From positions 1 to 64,000 of the forward strand of contig SVBD01000006.1 in NCBI GenBank assembly GCA_015059045.1: a DNA stretch of 64,000 nucleotides, written 5' to 3'. A program made the translations under genes and the position numbers. Each line of letters starts with the position of its first letter. Positions within the stretch are counted from its first letter, which is position 1. A model generated the notes under the pieces. The model ran no database searches, was not told where the DNA came from, and was given only the letters and a program-made list of their open reading frames with translations. This DNA is from Erysipelotrichaceae bacterium. Its GTDB lineage: Bacteria > Bacillota_I > Bacilli_A > RFN20 > CAG-449. This document shows positions 1-7,193 of the stretch, piece by piece.

Positions 1-1
1 G

Positions 2-74
2 CGGACCAGACGGGAATCGAACCCGCGATCTTCTCCGTGACAGGGAGACATGTTAACCGCTACACCACTGGTCC
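2..74 (-). tRNA. tRNA-Asp (anticodon GTC)
   Basis: Read on the minus strand this folds as a full cloverleaf. The acceptor arms GGACCAG and CTGGTCC pair perfectly, the anticodon loop carries GTC, and the T-arm has GGTTCGATTCC. The discriminator G is at position 2 and the first C of a CCA tail is at position 1, so the tail is cut by the window edge. It lies just downstream of the tRNA-Ser gene and is probably co-transcribed with it. Confidence 0.96.
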
Positions 75-78
75 AGGA

Positions 79-169
79 TGGCGGAGCAAGAGAGACTCGA
101 ACTCTCGCACCAGTTACCCGATCTACTTCCTTAGCAGGGAAGCCCCTTCACCAACTTGGGTATTGCTCC
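79..169 (-). tRNA. tRNA-Ser (anticodon GCT)
   Basis: The acceptor arms GGAGCAA and TTGCTCC pair, the anticodon loop reads CTGCTAA with GCT for AGC/AGU codons, and there is a long class II variable arm as expected for tRNA-Ser. CCA is encoded at positions 81-79. Only four bases separate it from the tRNA-Asp gene, so both form one tRNA transcript. Confidence 0.96.
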
Positions 170-182
170 TTGTCGCTAAATT

Positions 183-211
183 ATATTAGCATATTGGAAA
201 ATTTATATCAA
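183..211 (-). promoter_or_regulatory. Likely promoter of the tRNA-Ser/tRNA-Asp operon
   Basis: On the minus strand TTGATA (211-206) is followed after 17 bp by TAATAT (188-183), about 14 bp upstream of the tRNA-Ser 5' end. Position and spacing fit a housekeeping sigma promoter. It sits between the tRNA genes and the 3' end of the neighbouring gene. Confidence 0.5.
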
Positions 212-222
212 TTCTTTTTTTG

Positions 223-1212
223 CTATTTTTTATTTTTAGTAGCGAAAATTATATTCTTCGCTTCTTTGGAACAAATAATACATTTTTTTGAAAACCTTAC
301 TCCAGTGAAAGGTTGATAGAAATCTTCTGTTTCTAATTTAGATTTAATTTGCTTTAAGCAAGAATCATTTTCACAAACTAAAAATCTATTTCCTATCATT
401 AATTTTTCTAAATCAATACATTTACTATTGTATTCAAGAACATTTCTTAACGATGATTGATAGCGACTTTTATCCATTTCTTCAATTAAAGATTTTACTT
501 TAATAAGTAAAGTTTCCTCTTCAATTTGATATTTATTAGTTTTATCAATTAATGTTATTTGTTTCTTCCTAATATTTCCAGGACCTATTTCAATAATTAG
601 AGGATAATCATTTAATAATTCATTTTCTTTATCAATTAAATTGTCAAAAGAATCAAATACTTTAAATCTATATTCATTTAATTCTTCTTTAATTTTCTTT
701 ACTTTAGTTAATACTCCTTCTTTGTTTTTTTGAATAACTAAAATAGCAATTTGATTCTCAACAATTTCAAAACAAGAAATATCGTTGAATTCTTTAGATA
801 TAATTCTATAAATGTGCTCTATCAAATTATTAAATGAATATCTAATTACATATAAATCATTTACTTTAGTTAATTTAAAATTAACTAACTCGTAAGAGTC
901 TTTATTTCTATCAATATATAATAAACTATACACTTCTTTTTGATCTATTTTTTTAGCTTCAATTACTTCAATGTTGAATGCATCAAAAAATAATTTCTTA
1001 AATACCTTAAGTAAATCTAATAATTTTTTTCGAGAAGAAAATTCTTCTTCATAGATAGAAGATCCTTCTAAAGTGATAAAAGAAAAATAATCACCTTTAT
1101 TAGTAAATAAAGATTCATCAATCTCAGAAACTAAATTAAAGTTATGAAACACTTTAGTTAATAATGATCTAAATTTTTCATAAGCTCTCATTGTTAAATT
1201 CGAATAAATCAT
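223..1212 (-). CDS. Prolyl-tRNA-synthetase-derived protein lacking the catalytic core
   Basis: 329 residues. The C-terminal half resembles the anticodon-binding and zinc-binding C-terminal domains of archaeal-type (type 3) ProRS. It has an IEIGPGNIRKKQITLI segment like the family's IEIGPRD...QV, then a CENDSC pair and a closing CIICSKEAKNIIFA like CIVCGKPAKYRVLFA. Residues 45-105 may retain a trace of the segment after class II motif 2. I cannot find motif 2 or motif 3, and the protein is about 150 residues shorter than a working ProRS. It should therefore not charge tRNA by itself. GTGAGGAG precedes the ATG. It is divergent from nadE and ends just before the tRNA genes. It could be an editing-like, regulatory or decaying paralogue; its function is unknown. 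Confidence 0.7.
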   Translation of the reverse strand: MIYSNLTMRAYEKFRSLLTKVFHNFNLVSEIDESLFTNKGDYFSFITLEGSSIYEEEFSSRKKLLDLLKVFKKLFFDAFNIEVIEAKKIDQKEVYSLLYIDRNKDSYELVNFKLTKVNDLYVIRYSFNNLIEHIYRIISKEFNDISCFEIVENQIAILVIQKNKEGVLTKVKKIKEELNEYRFKVFDSFDNLIDKENELLNDYPLIIEIGPGNIRKKQITLIDKTNKYQIEEETLLIKVKSLIEEMDKSRYQSSLRNVLEYNSKCIDLEKLMIGNRFLVCENDSCLKQIKSKLETEDFYQPFTGVRFSKKCIICSKEAKNIIFATKNKK

Positions 1213-1239
1213 ATTTTCTCCTCACGAATAATATTATAA

Positions 1240-1257
1240 TTCATTATTAATAATGAA
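1240..1257. promoter_or_regulatory. Perfect 18-bp palindrome in a divergent promoter region
   Basis: TTCATTATTAATAATGAA is its own reverse complement. It lies directly upstream of a minus-strand TATAAT (1238-1233) that would drive the ProRS-derived gene, in the intergenic region shared with nadE. A binding site for an autoregulator is plausible, possibly the Phd-like domain of the NadE protein, but AT-rich palindromes also arise by chance. Confidence 0.35.
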
Positions 1258-1292
1258 AAAAGAGAAAAAATAGCAATAAGAAATAAATAATA

Positions 1293-1320
1293 TTTTACTT
1301 GTGCAAAATTATGCTATAAT
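1293..1320 (+). promoter_or_regulatory. Promoter of nadE
   Basis: TATAAT at 1315-1320 is preceded by TGC, making an extended -10 element. A weak -35 (TTTTAC, 1293-1298) stands 16 bp upstream. The element lies 18 bp before the nadE start codon, with the ribosome-binding site GAGGTGA between them. Confidence 0.65.
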
Positions 1321-1338
1321 TATATCGAGGTGATTTGA

Positions 1339-3390
1339 ATGAAAAAAATTATACCAATTAAAGATTTAAGAAATACAAATGAAATTTCTAAAATGTGTAA
1401 AGAAACTAACGAGCCAATACACGTTACTAAAAATGGTTATTCCGATTTAGTTATTATGTCTCATTCTTGCTATAAGAGAGGATTAAAAGAAAATGTCTCT
1501 ATCGATCCTATTACTTTTAATGATGATGAATTTGAAGATCAAGATGAAGCACTAGGCTATATAAAAGTCTCTTCTTGTAACATCAAAGGTAAGATTGGAC
1601 ACGTTAAAGATAACGCTAAAAACATCATTTCTAAAATCAAAGAATTAAGCAATTTAAATTCAAAGATTATTGTTTTTCCTGAGTTAGTATTAACTTCATA
1701 TTCTTGCGAAGATATGTTCTTGTCTAACACACTAATTTTTAATGTCTATAAGGGTTTAGAAAATATTCTAGATGCAACAAAAGACATTGATTCTTTTATC
1801 GTTATCTCTTCTCCACTTTTAAAAGATAACTCTTTATATAACTGTGCTATAGCTATTTTTAAAGGAGAAATACTAGGTGTTGTACCTAAAGAAATTACTT
1901 CTTCTAAAGAAAGTAGATATTTCACTACATATGAAAGAAACTTAGATTATATTAATATCTTTAATAAGAAAGTTCCTTTTGGAAATAAATTATTATTTAT
2001 TAACAAAAGATATCTAAATCAAAAGATTTCAATAGGGTTTTCTAAGGAAAACTTAGATTATAACGCAAATATTTTCTGTAAATTAAACGCTGAAGAAGAA
2101 GTAGAAAATTCAAGTGAAGTTAGAAAGATGTTAGAAACTTCCACTAGTATAGAAAATAAAGTAGCGGTTATTCTTTCTTCATCTTCTTATGACGAGTCAA
2201 GTAGTGAAGTAGTGTACTCTGGATATAATTTAATCGTCGAACCAGATGGAGTATTAAAAGAAAGTTCTTTGTTTGATTCTTCTTCTATAACTAGTGATAT
2301 CGACTTAGATAGAATAGAAATTCTAAGAAGAAATAAAAAGAAAAAAGTAAGTTCAAACACTATCTATTTTTCTAGTAAAATCACTTTCTCTTCATTAGAT
2401 AGAAAGTATGAACCATTCCCTTTTATAAATAGAGAAGATCCATTAAATCAAGCTCGTAAAATTCTATTAACCCAAGCTAAAGCCTTAGAAAGAAGATTAA
2501 GACAAATTTCTTGTACTAATGTTGTTTTAGGGATTTCTGGAGGACTTGATTCTACTATTAGTTTATTAGTTTGCGTTAAAGCTTTCGACTTAATGAATTT
2601 AGATAGAAAACAAATACACGCAATTACGCTTCCTTGTTTTGGAACAACTTCTAGAACCAAAGATAATGCAACTACTTTATGTGAAAAATTAGGAGTAAAT
2701 CTATCAACAGTAAACATCAAAGAAGCAGTTACAGTTCACTTAAACAATATTAATGTGAGTTTGTCAGATCGCTCCGTAACATTTGAAAACGCTCAAGCAA
2801 GAGAAAGAACCCAAGTACTAATGGATTATTCTAATAAAGTAAATGGCATTGTTATTGGAACAGGTGATCTAAGTGAAATCGCTTTAGGTTGGTCTACATA
2901 TAATGGGGATCACATGTCAATGTATAATGTAAATTGCTCTTTACCAAAAACATTAATTAGATCGATGACTCAATATTTATCTGATGATTTTGTCGAAGTA
3001 AAAGATATCTTATTAGACATTTTAGATACACCAGTATCTCCTGAATTACTACCTCCAGAAGAAGGAAAAATTTCTCAAATCACCGAAGATAAAATCGGTC
3101 CTTACGAACTTCATGATTTCTTCTTGTATCACTTCATCTATCATAATTTAGATGTAGTAAAAGTATATAAGATGGCGTGTTCAACATTTGAAATAAAATA
3201 TACTAAAGAAGTTATTAAAAATTGGTTTGCTCACTTTATTAAAAGATTCTTTAATAACCAATTTAAAAGATCGTGTTCTCCAGATGGGCCAAAGGTAACA
3301 AAGGTAAGTTTATCACCAAGAAGTAGTTTCTTCTTACCAAGTGATGCATCTGGATATGATTTTTTAAACAAACTAAATGAAGTAGATTAA
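1339..3390 (+). CDS. nadE: NAD+ synthetase with N-terminal Phd/YefM-like domain and degenerate glutaminase domain
   Basis: 683 residues; makes NAD+ from deamido-NAD+. Residues 1-48 match the Phd/YefM antitoxin fold, with IPIKDLRNTNEIS and then ITKNGY-like and VIMS segments. Residues 74-335 form a nitrilase-type glutaminase domain. Glu115 (FPEL) and Lys184 (VPKE) are kept, but where the family has the nucleophile in a GVEICEDLW segment this protein reads IGFSKENLDY and the loop is shortened, so no catalytic Cys is visible. Residues 370-675 are the synthetase, with the SGGLDST pyrophosphate-binding loop (400-406), GTGDLSE and the C-terminal QFKRS..PDGPKV block. It probably uses free ammonia. 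GAGGTGA lies 7 bp before the ATG. It is monocistronic, ending in a strong hairpin. The antitoxin-like fusion is unusual; no toxin gene is adjacent. Confidence 0.92.
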   Translation: MKKIIPIKDLRNTNEISKMCKETNEPIHVTKNGYSDLVIMSHSCYKRGLKENVSIDPITFNDDEFEDQDEALGYIKVSSCNIKGKIGHVKDNAKNIISKIKELSNLNSKIIVFPELVLTSYSCEDMFLSNTLIFNVYKGLENILDATKDIDSFIVISSPLLKDNSLYNCAIAIFKGEILGVVPKEITSSKESRYFTTYERNLDYINIFNKKVPFGNKLLFINKRYLNQKISIGFSKENLDYNANIFCKLNAEEEVENSSEVRKMLETSTSIENKVAVILSSSSYDESSSEVVYSGYNLIVEPDGVLKESSLFDSSSITSDIDLDRIEILRRNKKKKVSSNTIYFSSKITFSSLDRKYEPFPFINREDPLNQARKILLTQAKALERRLRQISCTNVVLGISGGLDSTISLLVCVKAFDLMNLDRKQIHAITLPCFGTTSRTKDNATTLCEKLGVNLSTVNIKEAVTVHLNNINVSLSDRSVTFENAQARERTQVLMDYSNKVNGIVIGTGDLSEIALGWSTYNGDHMSMYNVNCSLPKTLIRSMTQYLSDDFVEVKDILLDILDTPVSPELLPPEEGKISQITEDKIGPYELHDFFLYHFIYHNLDVVKVYKMACSTFEIKYTKEVIKNWFAHFIKRFFNNQFKRSCSPDGPKVTKVSLSPRSSFFLPSDASGYDFLNKLNEVD

Positions 3391-3393
3391 TAT

Positions 3394-3427
3394 AAAAAGA
3401 TAATTGGAATCCAATTATCTTTTTTTG
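3394..3427 (+). terminator. Bidirectional terminator between nadE and cotJC
   Basis: A 14-bp stem (3394-3407 with 3411-3424) with a three-base loop is followed by a T run. The A run on the other side makes it usable from both strands, which suits the convergent arrangement of nadE and cotJC. Confidence 0.85.
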
Positions 3428-3429
3428 TT

Positions 3430-3993
3430 TTATTTCATTTTATTTTCTTTATTATATACATCTAGTAAAGATTTGAAACGATTATAATGAACTATTTCTC
3501 TTTGTCTTAAAAACAACAATACATTAATGACTTCTGGATCATCTGTTAAATCAATTAATCTTTCATAAGTAGCTCTTGCTCTTTCTTCCGCCGCTAGATC
3601 TTCGGTTAAATCAGCCTTATAATCCCCAGTTATACTAATTCCAGCAGTAGCAAAAGGAACGCCGGCGCAATCGTGAAGACCAATACCATCACCAAAGATT
3701 GCAAACGAACAATCATTACCTGCTTCTTTCATTTCTTTTACTGTTGCATCTTTTGTTAATAAATAAATTAGAGTGCATATCATTTCTACATGCCCCATTT
3801 CCTCGGTTGCAATATCTTTTAACAATCTTCTTCCTCTTTCATCAGGCATAGTAAAAGATTGAGCAAAATAACGCAAACAAGCTCCTAACTCACCATTTTG
3901 ACCCCCAAGTTGAGCGTATAAAGCCTTAGCGAGTCTAACATCAGTTCTTTTTACATTAATAGGAAATTGATGACGTTTTTCATAGATAAACAT
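3430..3993 (-). CDS. cotJC: Spore coat protein CotJC, manganese-catalase-like
   Basis: 187 residues. It matches CotJC from its first residue: MFIYEKRHQFPINVK, DVRLAKALYAQLGGQ, a TEEMGHVEM helix and DLAAEERARATYE with the Glu/His metal ligands of the ferritin-like manganese-catalase fold, ending in REIVHYNRF. I chose the ATG at 3993 because AGGAGGG stands 8 bp upstream; a longer reading frame would swallow that site. It begins one base after the stop of the cotJAB-like gene, so the two form one operon, probably transcribed in the mother cell as in Bacillus. It ends at a shared terminator with nadE. Confidence 0.93.
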   Translation of the reverse strand: MFIYEKRHQFPINVKRTDVRLAKALYAQLGGQNGELGACLRYFAQSFTMPDERGRRLLKDIATEEMGHVEMICTLIYLLTKDATVKEMKEAGNDCSFAIFGDGIGLHDCAGVPFATAGISITGDYKADLTEDLAAEERARATYERLIDLTDDPEVINVLLFLRQREIVHYNRFKSLLDVYNKENKMK

Positions 3994-3994
3994 C

Positions 3995-4435
3995 TTATAA
4001 CCCTCCTTTATAATCTTTTTCACTTACCCAAGTGAATCGATTATCATATTTAGCTTTCTTTACTAATAATGGGGCGTATTTTTCTTGATATTCTAAGCAA
4101 AGTTTTTGATATTCATCATTATATTTTTTATATATTTGATATACATCTTTATCTCTAGGATATATATCTAAATGTAAGTTTATATCATGAACTAATAATC
4201 CATACATTTGAATTTTTAATAACAATTCTTCCTCTTCAGTTCTAGAACTTGGAATATATCCTTTATAATTTTTATAAGGTACATATTCCTTTTTAAAAGC
4301 ATTGCCATGAAGCAAAGTTAATTCAGGTGTAAAAAACACTTCTTTATATACAGGGTCTTCTTTTTCTTCTTCAATTATTTTATGTTCACTCATAAAAGGG
4401 AAAAAGTAAAAAGGACCTTGATTCATATTATCCAT
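3995..4435 (-). CDS. Spore coat protein, apparent CotJA-CotJB fusion
   Basis: 146 residues. Residues 67-145 match CotJB: LLLKIQMYGLLVHDINLHLD, YPRDKDVYQIYKKYNDEY, then EKYAPL and TWV near the end. The preceding segment, LTLLHGNAFKKEYVPYKNY (about 37-60), resembles the conserved core of CotJA. In Bacillus, CotJA and CotJB are separate proteins of about 82 and 87 residues, so this looks like a fusion or a CotJB with a CotJA-like extension. GGAGGATG lies upstream of the ATG. It is the first gene of the operon with cotJC. The CotJB match is firm; the CotJA match is weaker. Confidence 0.8.
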   Translation of the reverse strand: MDNMNQGPFYFFPFMSEHKIIEEEKEDPVYKEVFFTPELTLLHGNAFKKEYVPYKNYKGYIPSSRTEEEELLLKIQMYGLLVHDINLHLDIYPRDKDVYQIYKKYNDEYQKLCLEYQEKYAPLLVKKAKYDNRFTWVSEKDYKGGL

Positions 4436-4492
4436 AAGACATCCTCCAAGGTTAATGTATTCTTATTAATTTATTATGTATGGGCTAAAACA

Positions 4493-4517
4493 CAAAAAAA
4501 TCACCATAAGGTGATTT
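4493..4517 (-). terminator. Terminator of hup
   Basis: AAATCACC (4498-4505), loop, GGTGATTT (4510-4517), followed on the minus strand by a T run. The stem overlaps the stop codon of hup. Confidence 0.85.
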
Positions 4518-4788
4518 ATTTAATATTATCTTTAATTTTTTTAGATGGATGAAACTTTAAATTCTTTTTAGAAGGAACAACAATTTCTTCTTTAGAATGT
4601 AATGGCACCATTTTCTTTTCTTTGGTTTCTTTTATTTCAAATGAACCAAAGTTAGAGATTAAAATATCCTCTCCATTTGTTAAAACTTCTTCCATTGTAG
4701 AAAATAAAGTATCAATTACTAATTCACAATCCTTTTTAGGGACGGAAATTTTACTATATACGATATTTACTAAATCCTTCTTATTCAT
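4516..4788 (-). CDS. hup: HU-family DNA-binding protein
   Basis: 90 residues, the normal length for HU. MNKKDLVNIVYSKI opens the helical dimer core, ILISNFGSFEIKE is the diagnostic strand, and a basic arm leads to FHPSKKIKD. It compacts DNA without sequence specificity. It lies downstream of spoIVA on the same strand, the same neighbourhood as hbs next to spoIVA in Bacillus subtilis. The family's usual R.(G)RNP arm is replaced by VPSKKNLKFHPS, so it is somewhat divergent. Confidence 0.93.
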   Translation of the reverse strand: MNKKDLVNIVYSKISVPKKDCELVIDTLFSTMEEVLTNGEDILISNFGSFEIKETKEKKMVPLHSKEEIVVPSKKNLKFHPSKKIKDNIK

Positions 4789-4843
4789 AATTTTACTTCT
4801 TTCTTCTACAATTTATACTATCTTAAAATCTTGATAAATTCAA

Positions 4844-6322
4844 TTAAAAGACAAAGGCAATTAAATTTGATTTTCCTTTATTAGACACAACTTTAATAAT
4901 TTGTTGTAATTTTTGTTTAATAGGTTCTGGTAAGTTATTTAATTTAGAAGCAAATGATTCATTAATAATATCTTTAAACTTTCTTCCAAATAATTCACAT
5001 TCTAATAACTTTAATTCTTCTTCATCGAAAGCCTTGGTTAAATAATTTAAGAAGTATTCCCCTTGATCTTTGCTACCTAAAATTGGTTCAAAAGTTGTAG
5101 TAATGTCACTTTTAATAATATGGTAACAAGAAGTAGTGGCCTTAACTTTTAATCCATATCTGGATCCGTTTTTAACCATCTCTGGTCTTTCTAATTTAAC
5201 TTGTTCAATTGGACAAGATGAGAATCCATATCCAGTAGCGTTAGCCATTTCTAATGCGCCACCTAATAAGTCATAATCTTTTTTTAGTTTGACATATTGA
5301 CTTAATACATGAATCAATTCACCTTTATCAGTAATTTTTGCGCCTACTAGTTCTTCTAAAACTGATTCATATAATTCTTCTTTAACATTCAAGCGCACAC
5401 TTACAATACCAGTTCCTGTATCAACCGAAACAATATCTACTTCGCTTAAATATTCGTTTTGAACTAGCACTTCCGTAATTTTATCTACGTCTTTTACTAT
5501 TTTTGCTGTAGTTATAGAATTTTCTAAAGATTCATTAATTGACATTTTAATGTAATGATCTTCATTTAACGCTTCTACCCAAGAAGGCAAAGAAATATCA
5601 ATTCCTGAGATTGGATATTGATACAAAGCATCTTTTAAAAGAGTAGTAGCTTCTTCTCTAGTCATATTAACTACATCAATAGGCATTACTGGAACATGAT
5701 ATGTGTTTTCTAATTCTTCTTTTAATTTAATAGTTTGTTCACTATGTGGTGTTTTGCTATTTAAAACGATAACAAAAGGACGATTTTGATTTTGAACCTC
5801 TTCAATTACCTTTCTTTCCGCATTATAAAAATCCACTCTACTAAATTCATTGACGGAACCATCGGAAAGAACAACGATACCTAAAGTTGAGTGATCTTTA
5901 ATTACCTTTTGTGTTCCAATTTTAGCCGCTTCATCAAATGGAATTGCATCACTAAACCATGGCGTTTTAACCATTCTCATTTTTCCATCTTCCAAATATC
6001 CATTACTTGAATCGATAATATATCCAACGCAATCAATAATTCTAACATTAACAAAAACATTTTCATCTACTGGTACACTTACTCCATTTGCAGGAATAAA
6101 TTTTGGTTCGATAGTTGTTATTGTTTTGCCTTGACTAGACAAAGGTAATTCGTCAATAGCTCTTTTTTTATCTTCACTTGAAGTAATATGATCTAAGACT
6201 ACAACCTCCATAAAGCGCTTAATAAAACTTGATTTGCCCACTCTAACTGGACCAACCACACCTAAATATACATCACCATTATTTCTTTGACCTATATCTT
6301 TTAATACTTGTAAAGTGTTCAT
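4844..6322 (-). CDS. spoIVA: Stage IV sporulation protein A (coat-anchoring ATPase)
   Basis: 492 residues, the same length as the Bacillus subtilis protein. SpoIVA polymerises on the outer forespore membrane by ATP hydrolysis and is the foundation of the spore coat. The P-loop GPVRVGKSSFIK is near the N-terminus, followed by DELPLSSQGKTI and ATEPKF-like segments, VRIIDCVGY, and a C-terminus ending in hydrophobic LIAFVF as expected for the membrane-contacting tail. I chose the ATG at 6322: AGGAGG is 4 bp upstream, while an earlier in-frame TTG would contain that site. It is followed by hup. Confidence 0.97.
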   Translation of the reverse strand: MNTLQVLKDIGQRNNGDVYLGVVGPVRVGKSSFIKRFMEVVVLDHITSSEDKKRAIDELPLSSQGKTITTIEPKFIPANGVSVPVDENVFVNVRIIDCVGYIIDSSNGYLEDGKMRMVKTPWFSDAIPFDEAAKIGTQKVIKDHSTLGIVVLSDGSVNEFSRVDFYNAERKVIEEVQNQNRPFVIVLNSKTPHSEQTIKLKEELENTYHVPVMPIDVVNMTREEATTLLKDALYQYPISGIDISLPSWVEALNEDHYIKMSINESLENSITTAKIVKDVDKITEVLVQNEYLSEVDIVSVDTGTGIVSVRLNVKEELYESVLEELVGAKITDKGELIHVLSQYVKLKKDYDLLGGALEMANATGYGFSSCPIEQVKLERPEMVKNGSRYGLKVKATTSCYHIIKSDITTTFEPILGSKDQGEYFLNYLTKAFDEEELKLLECELFGRKFKDIINESFASKLNNLPEPIKQKLQQIIKVVSNKGKSNLIAFVF

Positions 6323-6377
6323 AAATCCTCCTGATATCTTCAACTAAATTTATGAACAAGTATTACAAAATATAACT

Positions 6378-7142
6378 TTATTTCTTTTTATAATCCGGAA
6401 TAATATTATTTTTTTGATTTGCTTTACAAATATTTTTAATCATTCTTACTTCTAAATCACTTAATTTACGATATTCCCCTCTTTTTAAAGAGCCTAATGT
6501 TAAGAATCCAACTGAATCACGATTTAAATTTCTTACATGATAAGAAAAATGTTCAAACATTCTTCTAACTTGACGATTTCTTCCTTCGTGAATGGTAATT
6601 TTAATCATTGTTTGATCAATTTTCTCTCTAAATAATTCAACTTCAGCTTTTTGAGTCATACCATCTTCTAAAAGGATTCCATTACGAAGAGCTTCTAAAT
6701 GTTCTAGTTTTACTTTTCCATCAATTGTAACCATATATGTTTTATTTAGATGAGTAGATGGATGAGTTACTAAATTAGTTAATTCTCCATCATTAGAAAC
6801 TAAAATGGCTCCAGAAGTGTTATAGTCTAATCTTCCTACTGGATACAAGCGATAATTTTCATTTTTAAAGAAATCGATAATAGTTTTTCTACCTCGATCA
6901 TCTTTTACTGAACTTACTACTCCTAAAGGCTTATTAAAAAGAAAGGTAACAACTTCATTACTTACCTTATTTTCTATTCCTTCAATTTCAATTTTTTCAT
7001 CACCATTAACTATATATCCCATTTGGGTAATAATTTCTCCATTAACTTTTACTTTACCTTCTTGGATGAGTTCTTCTGCCCTTCTTCTAGAACAAAGACC
7101 AAGTTGAGACATATATTTTTGTAAACGCATTTTTTCTTCCAT
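6378..7142 (-). CDS. rluB: Ribosomal large-subunit pseudouridine synthase, RluB/RsuA family
   Basis: 254 residues. The N-terminal S4 RNA-binding domain (MRLQKYMSQLGLCSRRRAEE) is followed by the catalytic block GRLDYNTSGAIL, whose Asp is the nucleophile, and then HEGRNRQVRRM typical of this family. It isomerises a uridine in 23S rRNA. AGGTGA stands before the ATG. It follows trigger factor after a hairpin and precedes spoIVA; it may depend partly on read-through. Confidence 0.93.
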   Translation of the reverse strand: MEEKMRLQKYMSQLGLCSRRRAEELIQEGKVKVNGEIITQMGYIVNGDEKIEIEGIENKVSNEVVTFLFNKPLGVVSSVKDDRGRKTIIDFFKNENYRLYPVGRLDYNTSGAILVSNDGELTNLVTHPSTHLNKTYMVTIDGKVKLEHLEALRNGILLEDGMTQKAEVELFREKIDQTMIKITIHEGRNRQVRRMFEHFSYHVRNLNRDSVGFLTLGSLKRGEYRKLSDLEVRMIKNICKANQKNNIIPDYKKK

Positions 7143-7154
7143 AAATCACCTAAT

Positions 7155-7186
7155 AAAAAAACTATGTATTGTTATATACATAGTTT
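7155..7186 (-). terminator. Terminator of tig
   Basis: AAACTATGTAT (7159-7169) pairs with ATACATAGTTT (7176-7186), followed on the minus strand by seven Ts. It stands immediately downstream of the trigger factor stop codon. Confidence 0.85.
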
Positions 7187-7193
7187 AATTTAA

